From: Mesorhizobium sp. NZP2077
GTDB taxonomy: Bacteria > Pseudomonadota > Alphaproteobacteria > Rhizobiales > Rhizobiaceae
Length of the DNA stretch: 64,000 nucleotides
Reading direction: 5' to 3'
NCBI RefSeq assembly: GCF_013170805.1
Contig: NZ_CP051293.1
Location: forward strand, 6,950,001 to 7,014,000
Positions 9,388-18,770 of the stretch are shown piece by piece. The notes beneath the pieces were generated by a model. It worked only from the letters and a program-made list of their open reading frames with translations. It made no database searches and had not been told where the DNA came from. The number at the start of each line of letters is the position of its first letter. Position 1 is the first letter of the stretch. The position numbers and the translations under genes are program-made.

Positions 9388-11166
9388 TCAAGCCGCAGCT
9401 GCTGGACCCGCGCGCTGAAGGCCAGGCGCCGATCGCCACCCCGCGACGTAGAGGAGGATTAGACAGAGTACCGGGATGAGGATCAGTAGCGATGACACAG
9501 CGGCAATTGTAGGATCGATCTGGTTGCGAATATTCTCCCACATCTTCAATGGCAGCGTGCGGATCGAGAACCCAGCTACCAGGGATGTGACGACGACCTC
9601 GTCGAAGGAGGCGAGGAACGCGAACACGGCGCCACCAATAATACCAGGCCTGATCAAAGGCAACGTTACCCTAATGAAAGTCCGCAAAGGATTCGCCCGC
9701 ATGCTCATGGCCGCCCGTTCCAGCGCGGGATCGAAATTTGCCAGCGTGGCGGACACGATCACGACGACATAGCCGACAGCGCCAATGGTATGCGCGAGGA
9801 CAATGCCGGTCATCGAGCCGAGCAGCCCGAGTTTGAGCAGCCCGAGATAGGTCGCTATTGCCACGACGATAACCGGAAAAGTGATCGGCGTCAGGATCAC
9901 CATCGTCAAGGTACTGCGCAACTGCGGAACACTACGATTGAGGCCGTAAGCCGCCAGCGTGCCTAGGATGGTGGATAGGATAGTAGTTACAATGCCGATC
10001 TGGATGCTGGTCCAGGCGGCACCATACCAAGACGGATCGCTGAAGAAAGCGCGATACCACTGCAGCGAAAGGCCTGGGGGCGGAAATTGCAAAAACTGTC
10101 CCGCGCTAAACGACATGACGACGACGAGCAATTCCGGAACCAGCAAGTAGAAAATGACTAACACGAGGAATATAATGCCGACCATCTTCGACCAATCGCT
10201 TTTACCGGCAGCTTGGTAGAGGTGCATCGTCCAACGTTTCGCACGACGGAGAGTAAAAATTTCGTCCAGATGGCGTTTAAACCCTCCGAAAACCGGCAGT
10301 CGATTGGCCCAAGACTTCCGCGCAGGTTGCACCGCTCGTCCCTGTGTACCAGAAAGATCAAGCCCGAACGTGGAGAGCACGACGATGGCGACCGCCAGGA
10401 GGATAAAGGCCGATGCAGCCACACGCCCCATGTCAAAGAAAGTATGGACCTGCGACGCGATGAAGGTGGAAAGCATGGCGTCCCCCAACCCGCCAAGGGC
10501 TGCGGGCGTGATGTAGAAGCCGAGGCAGATCACAAAGACCAACAGACAGCCGCTGCGCACGCCCGGCATGCTGAGCGGGAAGAATACTCGCCAGAAGGCG
10601 GTGAACGGCCGCGCCCCCATGCTACGGGCGGCCGCCATGAGAGACTTATCGATACCCATCATGACGCTAACCAGCGCCAGGATCATCATCGGCAGCATGA
10701 TGTGTACCATTCCGATATACAAGGCTAAGCGGTTATAGATGAGTTGGAGAGGACTGGAGATAAGTCCAAGTTCGAGCAGCAGATTGTTGATCAAGCCATT
10801 GTCGCCGAGGATCACGATCCACGCATAGGTGCGCGCTAGCAGACTGGTCAGGTAGGGGATGACGACGACCAGGATGAGAGCCATGCCCAGCCTCTTCGAT
10901 GCCGCCACGATCAGATAGGCCGTAGGGTAGCCGACGAGGAGGCAGATTGCCGTGGCTACCCCGCTGATCTCGAGGGTCTGGTAGAGCACACGGACATTCG
11001 CCGGCTGGCTGAAAAACGACCGGTAGTTGGTAAGCGAGAAGGCGGGCGCTTTGAGGCTGGTCAGAAAGAGCAGGATGATCGGAATGGCGAATACGACGAG
11101 CAGCACGGCGAGGGCGGGGCCAATGAGCACGATGGGCATTCGGCCCAGTTTCCGAAACGTCTTCAT
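9388..11166 (-). CDS. Fused double ABC permease (PotB-PotC in one chain)
   Basis: A 592-residue protein with two complete binding-protein-dependent permease domains. The first (about 1-280) has the EAA loop AARSMGARPFTAFWRVFFPL; a hydrophilic linker (about 280-335, rich in Arg/Lys) follows; the second (about 340-580) has AAMSMRANPLRTFIRVTLPL. Polyamine-type importers normally encode these as two genes, as in the neighbouring operon, so this is a natural fusion. It is the last gene of the operon M20 hydrolase, binding protein, ATPase, permease. ATG at 11166; the ATPase stop is 21 nt upstream. Confidence 0.9.
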   Translation of the reverse strand: MKTFRKLGRMPIVLIGPALAVLLVVFAIPIILLFLTSLKAPAFSLTNYRSFFSQPANVRVLYQTLEISGVATAICLLVGYPTAYLIVAASKRLGMALILVVVIPYLTSLLARTYAWIVILGDNGLINNLLLELGLISSPLQLIYNRLALYIGMVHIMLPMMILALVSVMMGIDKSLMAAARSMGARPFTAFWRVFFPLSMPGVRSGCLLVFVICLGFYITPAALGGLGDAMLSTFIASQVHTFFDMGRVAASAFILLAVAIVVLSTFGLDLSGTQGRAVQPARKSWANRLPVFGGFKRHLDEIFTLRRAKRWTMHLYQAAGKSDWSKMVGIIFLVLVIFYLLVPELLVVVMSFSAGQFLQFPPPGLSLQWYRAFFSDPSWYGAAWTSIQIGIVTTILSTILGTLAAYGLNRSVPQLRSTLTMVILTPITFPVIVVAIATYLGLLKLGLLGSMTGIVLAHTIGAVGYVVVIVSATLANFDPALERAAMSMRANPLRTFIRVTLPLIRPGIIGGAVFAFLASFDEVVVTSLVAGFSIRTLPLKMWENIRNQIDPTIAAVSSLLILIPVLCLILLYVAGWRSAPGLQRAGPAAAA

Positions 11167-11187
11167 CCCAATTCCCCTTTCGGCGCC

Positions 11188-12288
11188 TCACGCACTGACA
11201 AAGCGAACGTCTGAGCGCAACCAGTCGAGGCGTACCTCATCGTCAGCTCGAAAGATCTGTTGGCCGGCGCCAACGTGCTCGCGCACAATCAGCACACTGT
11301 TCCCGGCGCGCACATAGTATTTCCGCAACGGGCCGGCATAAATCATGTCTGCGACAGTGCCGGCGATAGACTGTCTTTGGTCAGCGTCGGCTCGCATTGG
11401 AGCCGCACGAGCGGCGACGCAGATGCGTTCTGGCCGAAGCATCGCAACGGCGCCCGAGAGCGGCACGGTATCGGATTCAACTTTGAATCCGCAATTTTCG
11501 AGGATGTTGGCCTCGCCCAGAAAATTCGCCACGAACTGCGTCGCAGGCCGGTCATAGAGAGCCTCTGGTGTATCGGTTTGCTCGATTCGGCCGTCGCGCA
11601 TAACGACGATGCGGTCCGACAGCGTGAGCGCTTCCTCCTGGTCGTGCGTGACGCATACAGTGGTTTTGGCAAACTCTCGGTGCAGGCTCTTGATCTCGCC
11701 CTGCATCTGCTCGCGAAGATTGCGGTCAAGGGCGCCCAATGGCTCGTCGAGCAGGAGGATCGGCGGATCGGCTATCAGCGCTCGCGCAAGCGCTACGCGC
11801 TGCTGCTGGCCCCCGCTTAGTTGCGATGGCATCCGGCCGCCATAATCCTTAAGATGGACGCGCTCAAGCATTCGATCGACATGCGTTGCCCTCTCGGCGG
11901 CCCTGACGCCGCGCATTTCGAGTGGGAATTCCAGATTCCGGCGCACTGTGAGGTGCGGAAACAGTGCATAGCTCTGAAAGACGATGCCCTGGTCGCGCCG
12001 GTAGGACGGCACCGAGGCGACCGACTTCCCACCGATCAGGATGTCTCCTTCAGTAGGCTCTACGAACCCGGCGAGCAGCATCAACGCTGTGGTCTTGCCC
12101 GAACCGCTTGGCCCTAGAATAGTCAAAAACTCGCCGCAACGAACCTCAAGTGACAAATTCTTGACCGCAGCGACCGCGCCATACATCTTGGTCACGTTGC
12201 AGAACTCAATCTGCGCCGAAGCCGAACTCATTATCAATGCTTCATCCTTGGCCATTGGCAGGGTGGTGCTTTTGAGATGCAAGGTCAT
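11188..12288 (-). CDS. ABC transporter ATP-binding protein, PotA-like
   Basis: Walker A LGPSGSGKTTA, Q-loop IVFQSYALFP, signature LSGGQQQRVALARAL, Walker B ILLLDEPLGALD, switch CVTHDQEEAL, and a C-terminal TOBE-like region with MLRPERICVA. ATG 12288 is chosen because GGAGG lies 6 nt upstream; a longer frame to 12333 lacks that support. Length 366 residues is normal. It couples to the fused permease downstream. Confidence 0.9.
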   Translation of the reverse strand: MTLHLKSTTLPMAKDEALIMSSASAQIEFCNVTKMYGAVAAVKNLSLEVRCGEFLTILGPSGSGKTTALMLLAGFVEPTEGDILIGGKSVASVPSYRRDQGIVFQSYALFPHLTVRRNLEFPLEMRGVRAAERATHVDRMLERVHLKDYGGRMPSQLSGGQQQRVALARALIADPPILLLDEPLGALDRNLREQMQGEIKSLHREFAKTTVCVTHDQEEALTLSDRIVVMRDGRIEQTDTPEALYDRPATQFVANFLGEANILENCGFKVESDTVPLSGAVAMLRPERICVAARAAPMRADADQRQSIAGTVADMIYAGPLRKYYVRAGNSVLIVREHVGAGQQIFRADDEVRLDWLRSDVRFVSA

Positions 12289-12389
12289 GATTGATCCTCC
12301 AACCCGCGACACGAAAACGGCTGCTTGGCACATTGCTTCGAGGTAGCCGGGTGCCGGCCGAGGGGCTCAATCCATTTCTCAGTCAGGCA

Positions 12390-12415
12390 GGAAGGCGACC
12401 GTTTGGCCGCCTTCC
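12390..12415 (-). terminator. Intergenic hairpin between binding protein and ATPase
   Basis: A perfect 8-bp stem, GGAAGGCG and CGCCTTCC, with a 10-nt loop lies in the gap between the binding-protein stop and the ATPase start. No T-run follows on the minus strand, so it is more likely an mRNA-stabilising or attenuating hairpin than a full terminator. Such structures commonly give more binding protein than membrane components. Confidence 0.5.
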
Positions 12416-12437
12416 CCAAACACTCATTGATCGGCGA

Positions 12438-13538
12438 TCACTGAAGAATCCACTCGTTCCAACGCTGGATAAGCCGTTCGACGTTTGTCACGCCGTCTGA
12501 TCCTGCCGTAGCGTACCACTTGGAGTCCACCACTATGCTAGACTTCAGGTAATCAGGGTGGCTGGCGAATTTTCGTCCGACATCGTCTGGCAGCAGTTTA
12601 TACGCATTTCGGTTCGCGGGGCCATAAGGAATGAGCTTTGCAAATGCGGCCTGTGTGTTGGCGCGGGTGATGAATTCAATGAATTTCTGTGCGTTCTGCA
12701 GATTTTTGGTGCCCTTTGGGATACCCCAGCTTTCCCAAGTCACTTTTTGTTGGTTTCGATTGGCCTCAATCGGCGCGCCTTGGTCCATCAATGCAATCGC
12801 TCGGCCGTCGTAGGATTGCGCAAGGTCGACAACCTTGTCGTGCAGCAATTGCTGGTTCTCGGACCCGGTAACAAACCATTTGCGGATATGCGGCTTGATC
12901 TTGTCCAAGCTCGCGAAAACTCGGTCGATATCCAAGGGATAGAGGGCATCAGCAGGAACACCATCCGCCAGCAGAGCTTCCTCCCATGGGCCGCCTCCGT
13001 CCACGCCCGAGGACATCGCACGAACCCCGGGATACTCGCTGACATCCCAAAATTCTGCCCAAGTGGCTGGCCGCGGTTTGCCAGCTGGGAACTTCTCAGT
13101 ATTGTAAACCATACACAGCGCGTAGACGATCGACCCAACACTATACGGAGTCCGGGTGAAGTCTACAATCGCATCCAACTCATCCTTCTTGTAGATTGAG
13201 TAATCGATCTTCTCCAGGAGGCCCTTCTCAGGAGCTTTGAAAGTTGTGGCCGCGTCCACGGGGATCACATCCACCGAAACGCTATTGGTCGACACCATTA
13301 GCTCAAGCGTGGCTGCGGGGACTTCTTCAGCGACCGGGGTCACTTTAATTCCCGTCTCGGCTTCGAAAGGCTTTACATAGGCTTCGATACAGGCCTTTGC
13401 GTAATCGCCACCATTGAGAGCGACGCTCAGTTCGCCCGGGGACTGAGCAGCAGCGCGGCGGGACTGGTAAGACATCGCACCTACCGCGATAGCGGATGCT
13501 CCATGCATGAAACGTCTGCGGTTTATTGACAGGCTCAT
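12438..13538 (-). CDS. ABC transporter substrate-binding protein, PotD-like
   Basis: 366 residues with a twin-arginine-type signal (INRRRFMHGASA, cleavage after AAAQ near 33). The mature part has the family 1 solute-binding pattern: GIKVTP early, YNTEKFP and PATWAEFWD in the middle, and ANRNAYKLLP near the end. It is only distantly similar to the binding proteins at 6395 and 15853, so a different ligand is expected. A broken relative of this gene lies at about 28565-28720. ATG at 13538 with GAGGAAC upstream. Confidence 0.88.
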   Translation of the reverse strand: MSLSINRRRFMHGASAIAVGAMSYQSRRAAAQSPGELSVALNGGDYAKACIEAYVKPFEAETGIKVTPVAEEVPAATLELMVSTNSVSVDVIPVDAATTFKAPEKGLLEKIDYSIYKKDELDAIVDFTRTPYSVGSIVYALCMVYNTEKFPAGKPRPATWAEFWDVSEYPGVRAMSSGVDGGGPWEEALLADGVPADALYPLDIDRVFASLDKIKPHIRKWFVTGSENQQLLHDKVVDLAQSYDGRAIALMDQGAPIEANRNQQKVTWESWGIPKGTKNLQNAQKFIEFITRANTQAAFAKLIPYGPANRNAYKLLPDDVGRKFASHPDYLKSSIVVDSKWYATAGSDGVTNVERLIQRWNEWILQ

Positions 13539-13613
13539 TGTTTGTTCCTCCTCAAAATGTCGTCGCTGGACGGAATACCTTTTTTGTTTCGCAATTCAGT
13601 CGTACGGCCTTAG

Positions 13614-14777
13614 TCAGGCCGCCAGCGTCGTATCGACCAGGTTCACCCAATAGCCGATGCCATAGGGTAGGGCTTCGTCATTGAAGTCATACGTCGGGTT
13701 GTGCAATGCAGCGGTCTGGCCATTGCCGAGCTCAATGTAAGATCCGGGCCTCGCCTCAAGCATGTAAGCGAAATCCTCACCTCCCATGCTGGGTCGCAGC
13801 CTATCGTTAACGGACTCAGATCCGACGAGACCGCATGCCGCCTTTATCGCCACATTAGTCGCTTCCGTGTGGTTTACCATGCAGGGTTCGAGCCGCCGAT
13901 GCTTAAACTCGATTTCCGCGCCGTATCCTTGCGCTATGCCTTCGGCGCATTTCCTGATCTGTCGTTCAGCATATTCCCTGAGCTCAGATGCGAGGGACCT
14001 CACGGTCCCGGATATATTAACATATTCTGGTATAATGTTGTACGCCGTGCCGGCTTCTAGCTTGGTGACAGAAATAACGAGGGACTCGAGCGGGTCCGTG
14101 CCCCGCGAGATCAAAGTCTGGAGGCCTAGGACGATTTGTGCGGCTATAACGATTGGATCGATGGTCTGGTGCGGACTGGCTGCATGCCCCCCCCTGCCCT
14201 TCACGACTATGTCGAACTCATCAAGAGCGGCAGCGGTAGGGCCATCGCAAATCGCGAACTTGCCAACGTCTAGGCCCGGCGAGTTGTGCATCCCGAAAAC
14301 CTGGGAAATCTCGAACCGCTCCATGATGCCTTCCTGGACCATCCTTTGGCCGCCCAGTCCATCTTCTTCCGCCGGCTGAAAGATCAGGGCCACGGAGCCC
14401 TTGAAGTTCCGCGTCTTTGCCAGGTATTTTGCCGCCCCCAGCAACATGGCCGTGTGACCGTCATGGCCGCACGCGTGCATCTTGCCCGGTATTTGAGAAG
14501 ACCAGGGTTTGCTCGAGGCTTCTCGAATCGGCAGGGCGTCCATGTCGGCTCTCAGCCCGATCGTCGGCCCGTCTCCGCCTTCGCCCTGAATGATTGCGAC
14601 AATACCGGTTTCTGCGATTCCCGTTTCGATATGATTGATGCCGAATGAAGCTAGTTTCTCGGCCACGAAGCTAGCTGTGTTGTGTACTCCATAACCGAGC
14701 TCGGGATTCTGGTGGAGGTAGCGGCGCCACTCGGTTGCCTCGCCCTGCAAATCTCGGAAAGTCTCAACGCTGTGCAT
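13614..14777 (-). CDS. M20 family metallo-amidohydrolase (hippurate/N-acyl amino acid hydrolase type)
   Basis: A cytoplasmic two-zinc hydrolase of about 387 residues. Metal-site motifs: MHACGHDGHTAML (His and bridging Asp), QPAEEDGLGG (Glu-Glu), FGMHNSPG (His) and MGGEDFAYM. It is expected to split an amide to a carboxylate and an amine, as hippurate hydrolase and IAA-amino acid hydrolases do. It is the first gene after nod-box-like element A and is followed by a dedicated importer, so the imported compound is probably its N-acyl substrate (inference). The internal ATG at 14777 (AGGAG upstream) is preferred to 14792, which has a weak ribosome site. Confidence 0.88.
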   Translation of the reverse strand: MHSVETFRDLQGEATEWRRYLHQNPELGYGVHNTASFVAEKLASFGINHIETGIAETGIVAIIQGEGGDGPTIGLRADMDALPIREASSKPWSSQIPGKMHACGHDGHTAMLLGAAKYLAKTRNFKGSVALIFQPAEEDGLGGQRMVQEGIMERFEISQVFGMHNSPGLDVGKFAICDGPTAAALDEFDIVVKGRGGHAASPHQTIDPIVIAAQIVLGLQTLISRGTDPLESLVISVTKLEAGTAYNIIPEYVNISGTVRSLASELREYAERQIRKCAEGIAQGYGAEIEFKHRRLEPCMVNHTEATNVAIKAACGLVGSESVNDRLRPSMGGEDFAYMLEARPGSYIELGNGQTAALHNPTYDFNDEALPYGIGYWVNLVDTTLAA

Positions 14778-14845
14778 CCGTTGCTCCTGCATATTTCCCG
14801 GCCGATTGGCATTTGACTTTCACTTGAACATCGGTCGCCCGGTGG

Positions 14846-14894
14846 TTGTCGTCAAATGCAGTTTGTATATCATCCTCATCTAGAAGTGAGATGG
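14846..14894 (-). promoter_or_regulatory. Nod-box-like element A
   Basis: Toward the M20 gene: CATCTCACTTCTAGATG (ATC-N9-GAT) followed by ATATACAAACTGCATTTGAC. It aligns without gaps to elements B to F. Its 3' edge lies about 70 nt before the start at 14777, a spacing compatible with promoter control. Confidence 0.65.
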
Positions 14895-15749
14895 ACGCTA
14901 CTGCCTGCAAATTGTCCGATGTGGTTGACGATCCGCTTCCGGTATGCGGTGTGCCAAGTGTGGCTGGCTTAAGTCTCACGAGGGAAATTCGTGTGGTGCT
15001 AAGACGGATCGCCGACGTTACCAATGGTAACGCCGTGTATTCGAATTGGAGCGTCGGATGCGTGCAGCGGGGTCGGGCGTCAATATCGGCAACGTCCTCG
15101 CGTGGATTGGCGAACGCATCAATTCGTTTAGCAGCTTTCTGCCTTCGATGACGCCGAAACTATCCTCGCCCGATTGGCCGGATCAGGGATCCAGAGCAGA
15201 TCTTCGCCGCAATGACTCAAGTCGGCGATCACCATGGCAGGCTTGGCGGATGCGCGGGAGCTCATGGTCGATCGGCCTCAGTCGTCCTTGTAACTCAGCA
15301 CGGTCGAAGAAGTGGGGTTGCGGAGCTTGGCGGTCCGTCGGAAGGCGGCGCAGGCCTTGGCCCCCTTACGCCACCTCCTCGCCCGCGCCGCCCTAGACTA
15401 AGACATCCACGCAACTCTCTCGGTGGCTAACGTCAAGCCGCAAGCCAATGAGTGGTGGGACATCGCTTACGATAAGGCTGCGGTAGTACGCGATTGGCTG
15501 CTACCGCAGAAACGCTGCACATAACGGATAGGCAAGGAATCTCCCAGACTCTCCGTCCGGCAGCGCGAATGGAAGGCCGCGTGCCCACGCTGGCGACGGT
15601 CGCCAAATCGTTGACGCTCGCCTCTGCCTTCGCAATGCACGGGGCAGGACGGCCTGTTGGCAGGATTGAAGACACCCAGGCTCTTCCCCACGTGACAACC
15701 GCTACCCGGCTTGTCGGGTGAACTGCCTGTGTGGGGTGGGCTAACTTGG
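14895..15749. other. Eroded spacer between the two divergent nod-box-like elements
   Basis: No gene is supported. Several open frames exist on both strands, but none shows a recognisable domain or a ribosome site. The stretch separates the leftward M20 operon from the rightward partial duplicate operon and ends at element E. Confidence 0.45.
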
Positions 15750-15799
15750 TTATCTGAATCCCAGATGGCCGCAATATCAAAATTATGCTTGTCAGCCGG
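15750..15799 (+). promoter_or_regulatory. Nod-box-like element E
   Basis: TATCTGAATCCCAGATG followed by ATATCAAAATTATGCTTGTC, directed at the binding-protein gene, which starts 54 nt further on. It was duplicated together with the operon: element F is the same site in copy 1, with a handful of substitutions. Confidence 0.65.
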
Positions 15800-15852
15800 G
15801 CGTGACGGCGCTGTCATTCCAGCACGACAAAATAACAAAGGGGAACAATGAC

Positions 15853-16935
15853 ATGTTTAAGAATCCGGTGTCACGACGCAAATTCCTGAAAGACGCAGCG
15901 ACGGCCACGGCCATAGGCACTCTCGGCTCGTTGGTGGTAGACAGGGCGTACGCCGCCGACACAATTACGGCCACTGAATGGGGCGGAAATTACATCGACG
16001 AGATCCAGAAAATCGCGGCCAAACAGTCGGATGTCAAGATTAACTGGCAACTGTATTCCGGCGGGGCCGCACTTATTCTGCCCAAGATCAAGGCTACATG
16101 GCCGAACCCTGGCATAGACCTTGTGGCGGGGTGGGATCTTTCGATGCAAGCAATCGCCCGGGAAGGCTGGGCGGAGCCGGTCACGGTGGAGAAGGTGCCG
16201 AATTTGGCCGATATCCCGAAAAAGCTGCTGATCAAGGATGGCGCGGGGAATGTCATAAACATACCCCGTACTATATCGTCGATCTCCTGGTTCTATCGGG
16301 AAGATAAGGCTCCGTTTGAGATTAGCAAGATTGATGACCTTTTGGACCCTCGGCTGGCGGGGAAAATTTGTTTTCCGGCGCCCAGCAACAACTCCAATCT
16401 GCAGATGGTTGGGCTCGCGCTTCACAGAGGTGGTGACGAGCGGAACATGGAGCCGGCTTGGGACTTCGTGAAAGAGCTGGCGCGTAGCGGAAATATCGGC
16501 AGGGTGGCTACCGACGATTCTGATATCAACAATTCCATCAGTTCCGGCGAAACTTGCATAAGTTTTGAGGGCGGTGGGGCGCTTCCGGTGCTGCGTGACT
16601 TCAAGATCAAATACCTAACCAAAATGGATCCAGAGTCAGGATTTCGAACGTTCCTTTACCAAGAGGGATGGTGCGTACTAAAAGGAGGGCATGCTGATGC
16701 GGCGTTCAAATTCGCCAACTTTGCGATCAATGCAGGAAACAACGAAGAGTTCAACCGCAACATTTCGGGCATCCCCGTCAATATAAAGGCGAAAAACTCG
16801 GACGAAATGAGGCCCTTCGTTTTCAACAGCGAGGAAATGGACCGGTATATCTATATTCCAGACTGGACTTATGTTTCCGAGCAGGCCAATGCGTGGATGA
16901 AGCGATGGGAGCAGGAGGTCATGCCACTTCTTTAG
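15853..16935 (+). CDS. ABC transporter substrate-binding protein, second copy (orphan)
   Basis: A 360-residue PotD-like protein with the Tat signal VSRRKFLKDAATATA and an AYA-AD cleavage site. It is nearly identical to the product at 6395-7480 except in a central stretch (SSGETCISFEGGGALPVLRD against SSGETCISLTNSTGAIEMGR), where about ten neighbouring residues differ, and in scattered substitutions. It lacks its own permease and ATPase, so it could only work with the membrane complex of copy 1. ATG 15853 has AAAGGGGAACA upstream. Confidence 0.87.
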   Translation: MFKNPVSRRKFLKDAATATAIGTLGSLVVDRAYAADTITATEWGGNYIDEIQKIAAKQSDVKINWQLYSGGAALILPKIKATWPNPGIDLVAGWDLSMQAIAREGWAEPVTVEKVPNLADIPKKLLIKDGAGNVINIPRTISSISWFYREDKAPFEISKIDDLLDPRLAGKICFPAPSNNSNLQMVGLALHRGGDERNMEPAWDFVKELARSGNIGRVATDDSDINNSISSGETCISFEGGGALPVLRDFKIKYLTKMDPESGFRTFLYQEGWCVLKGGHADAAFKFANFAINAGNNEEFNRNISGIPVNIKAKNSDEMRPFVFNSEEMDRYIYIPDWTYVSEQANAWMKRWEQEVMPLL

Positions 16936-16984
16936 GAGAAAAACGCGCTGTCCGAAATAAACCCAAAGCCGGACGAGAGCCCAA

Positions 16985-17350
16985 ATGCTACTGCTATTCC
17001 CCGCAGTGGGATCAATGCTCCTATTCCTTGCGCGGCCGATGTTGGCGGTGTTTGATGAGCTTTCGCATCTTCGAGCCAGGTCGGATTGGCTCGAAGGAGG
17101 GAGCTCCCCCTTACCAACGAAAACTACACCGAGGTCATTCTCCCGGTCTATGCGCGATACTTTATGAGATCCACGCAAGAACTCCGCTATCCAATCAATA
17201 GGACCATGCTGATCTATGCGTCAGGCCGGAAAACATAACGATCACGGCAGCTAGTGAAGTAGCTCAAGACTCAGAATGCAATGTCCTAGTGGGTGTCGTG
17301 CTCGACGTGGGACCGCTGGGCGCCGACATGCATGCGGTCGTCGAGCTAGG
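16985..17350 (+). pseudogene. Remnant of permease joined to ATPase C-terminus
   Basis: The first part corresponds to the start of the PotB-like permease (about the first 60 codons, frame-disrupted: the SFRIFEPGRIGSKEGAP segment is visible). At about 17165 it jumps to the end of the ATPase gene (EIHARTP… and …AECNVLVGVVLDV), then at about 17350 to the ribosome site of the enolase-superfamily gene. Compared with copy 1, a block from inside permease 1 to the ATPase tail has been removed, as well as the ATPase 3' end and intergenic region. Confidence 0.85.
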
Positions 17351-17375
17351 CTCAAAGACAAGGAGGTAACTTCTA

Positions 17376-18491
17376 ATGAAAATAACTCGCATATCAGTTT
17401 TTCAAATTGTGACGCCTTTTCCACATGGCTACAGCCTATCGCGTGGTCGGACATGGACATCTTTCGAAAGCACCATTGTAGCAATCGAGACTGACGCGGC
17501 GATCGTCGGATGGGGCGAAGTCGAAACGATGGGAGGGAATTATCTGCCGGCGTTCGCAAAGGGCGCCATAGCGGCCATTGCCGAATTAGCTCCTCACCTC
17601 ATTGGAGAAAATCCGCTCCAGACCGATCGAATCAACTATTTGATGGACCATTTCTTGTACGGCCATCCATACGGTAAATCGCCAATCGACATGGCTTGTT
17701 GGGATATTCTCGGCAAAGCAACGGGAATGCCGCTGTGCGATCTTCTCGGCGGAAGGTTCGAAGGGGGATTAGATCTTATGTGCGACCCCCAGGGGTCAGT
17801 TGAAGAGTTGTTGGCAGAGACCGCGGCCTTCCGTGAGAAGGGATACCGGCGTATGTCATTGAAATTGGGCGGAGATGTCGCGCACGATGTGTCAAAAATG
17901 CGGGCAATCTTTGAACAAGCCCAACCGGGTGAGGAATACTACGCCGACTGCAACCGCGGGTGGACACGGGATCAAGCCCTACGAGTAATGCGACAAATTC
18001 GCGATCTTGACGTCTATATAGAGCAGCCTTGTTATTCATACGAGGACTGCCTCGCGGTGAGATGTCGGACGGATCATCCAATGATCCTCGACGAAATCGT
18101 TGACTCGCCTGAGATGGTGATGCGGATTATCGCCGATAGTGCCGCAGACTTAATCAATATCAAGATCTCAAGAGTGGGTGGTCTGACAAAGGCCCGCCGC
18201 GCCCGCGATATGTGTGTGACGGCAGGGATTCCGATGACCATTCAAGATGTTGGGGGAACGGGGATAGTTCAGGGTGCGATTTTCGGTTTGGCTCAGTCCG
18301 TCCCGAAGGAGCTCCGCCACTCTGTATACAACCCGCTAGCACGTAGCCTTAACGACGCATTTACGGATGCACCCATCTTGATTCAGGGTGGCGTAGGAGT
18401 GGTGGAAGCCTCGGATCGACCCGGACTCGGTCAACAACCCTTACCGGGTAGCCTCGGCGATCCAATAGCTGTGTATGGCGGCAGGGGATAA
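17376..18491 (+). CDS. Mandelate racemase/muconate lactonizing enzyme family protein, second copy
   Basis: 371 residues, almost identical to 2298-3410, with all barrel residues kept (Lys in MSLKLGG, Asp in YADCNRGW, Glu in VYIEQP and ILDEIVD, Lys in INIKISRVGG). Differences cluster at the N-terminus and in the last third (YNPLARSLNDAFTD against YDPLSRSLSDGFTD). An AAGGAGGTAAC ribosome site lies upstream of the ATG. Because of the upstream deletion it now follows the binding protein by about 440 nt. It is likely still transcribed from element E. Confidence 0.85.
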   Translation: MKITRISVFQIVTPFPHGYSLSRGRTWTSFESTIVAIETDAAIVGWGEVETMGGNYLPAFAKGAIAAIAELAPHLIGENPLQTDRINYLMDHFLYGHPYGKSPIDMACWDILGKATGMPLCDLLGGRFEGGLDLMCDPQGSVEELLAETAAFREKGYRRMSLKLGGDVAHDVSKMRAIFEQAQPGEEYYADCNRGWTRDQALRVMRQIRDLDVYIEQPCYSYEDCLAVRCRTDHPMILDEIVDSPEMVMRIIADSAADLINIKISRVGGLTKARRARDMCVTAGIPMTIQDVGGTGIVQGAIFGLAQSVPKELRHSVYNPLARSLNDAFTDAPILIQGGVGVVEASDRPGLGQQPLPGSLGDPIAVYGGRG

Positions 18492-18770
18492 GACAATTAG
18501 GCTATCTTTTACCTGTCTCGGCTGGCCAATGCAGCCGATCGTGTTTTGGAAGCCTGAACCCACGAATTGCTGCTGCGGATCTCGTCGACGTGCTTCGCTT
18601 TGTGGCGGCGCACGTCGTTTTGGATTTCTTGTAATTTAGTGGATGACGAGAATTCCGCGCAGGCTGAGCCATCCGGGTGCCATATCGGACATCGAGGAAG
18701 AGCAGAAGCGGAAGTCTGAATCGCCCGCGTTGTGGATAAGAAGTGGCCACGAGGCGGCCTGCAGTGGGGC

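Larger units (their letters stand above)
15750..18491 (+). repeat. Inverted duplication, copy 2 (internally deleted)
   Basis: Matches 2298-7581 in inverted orientation, but two internal deletions have removed most of the permease and ATPase genes. The regulatory element, binding protein and enolase-superfamily gene remain open. The two copies flank the M20/double-permease operon and an IS66 remnant. Confidence 0.9.

Noticed and set aside
15433..15780. Three overlapping open frames upstream of the duplicate binding protein.
   Set aside because: They overlap nod-box-like element E, and their protein sequences show no family features.
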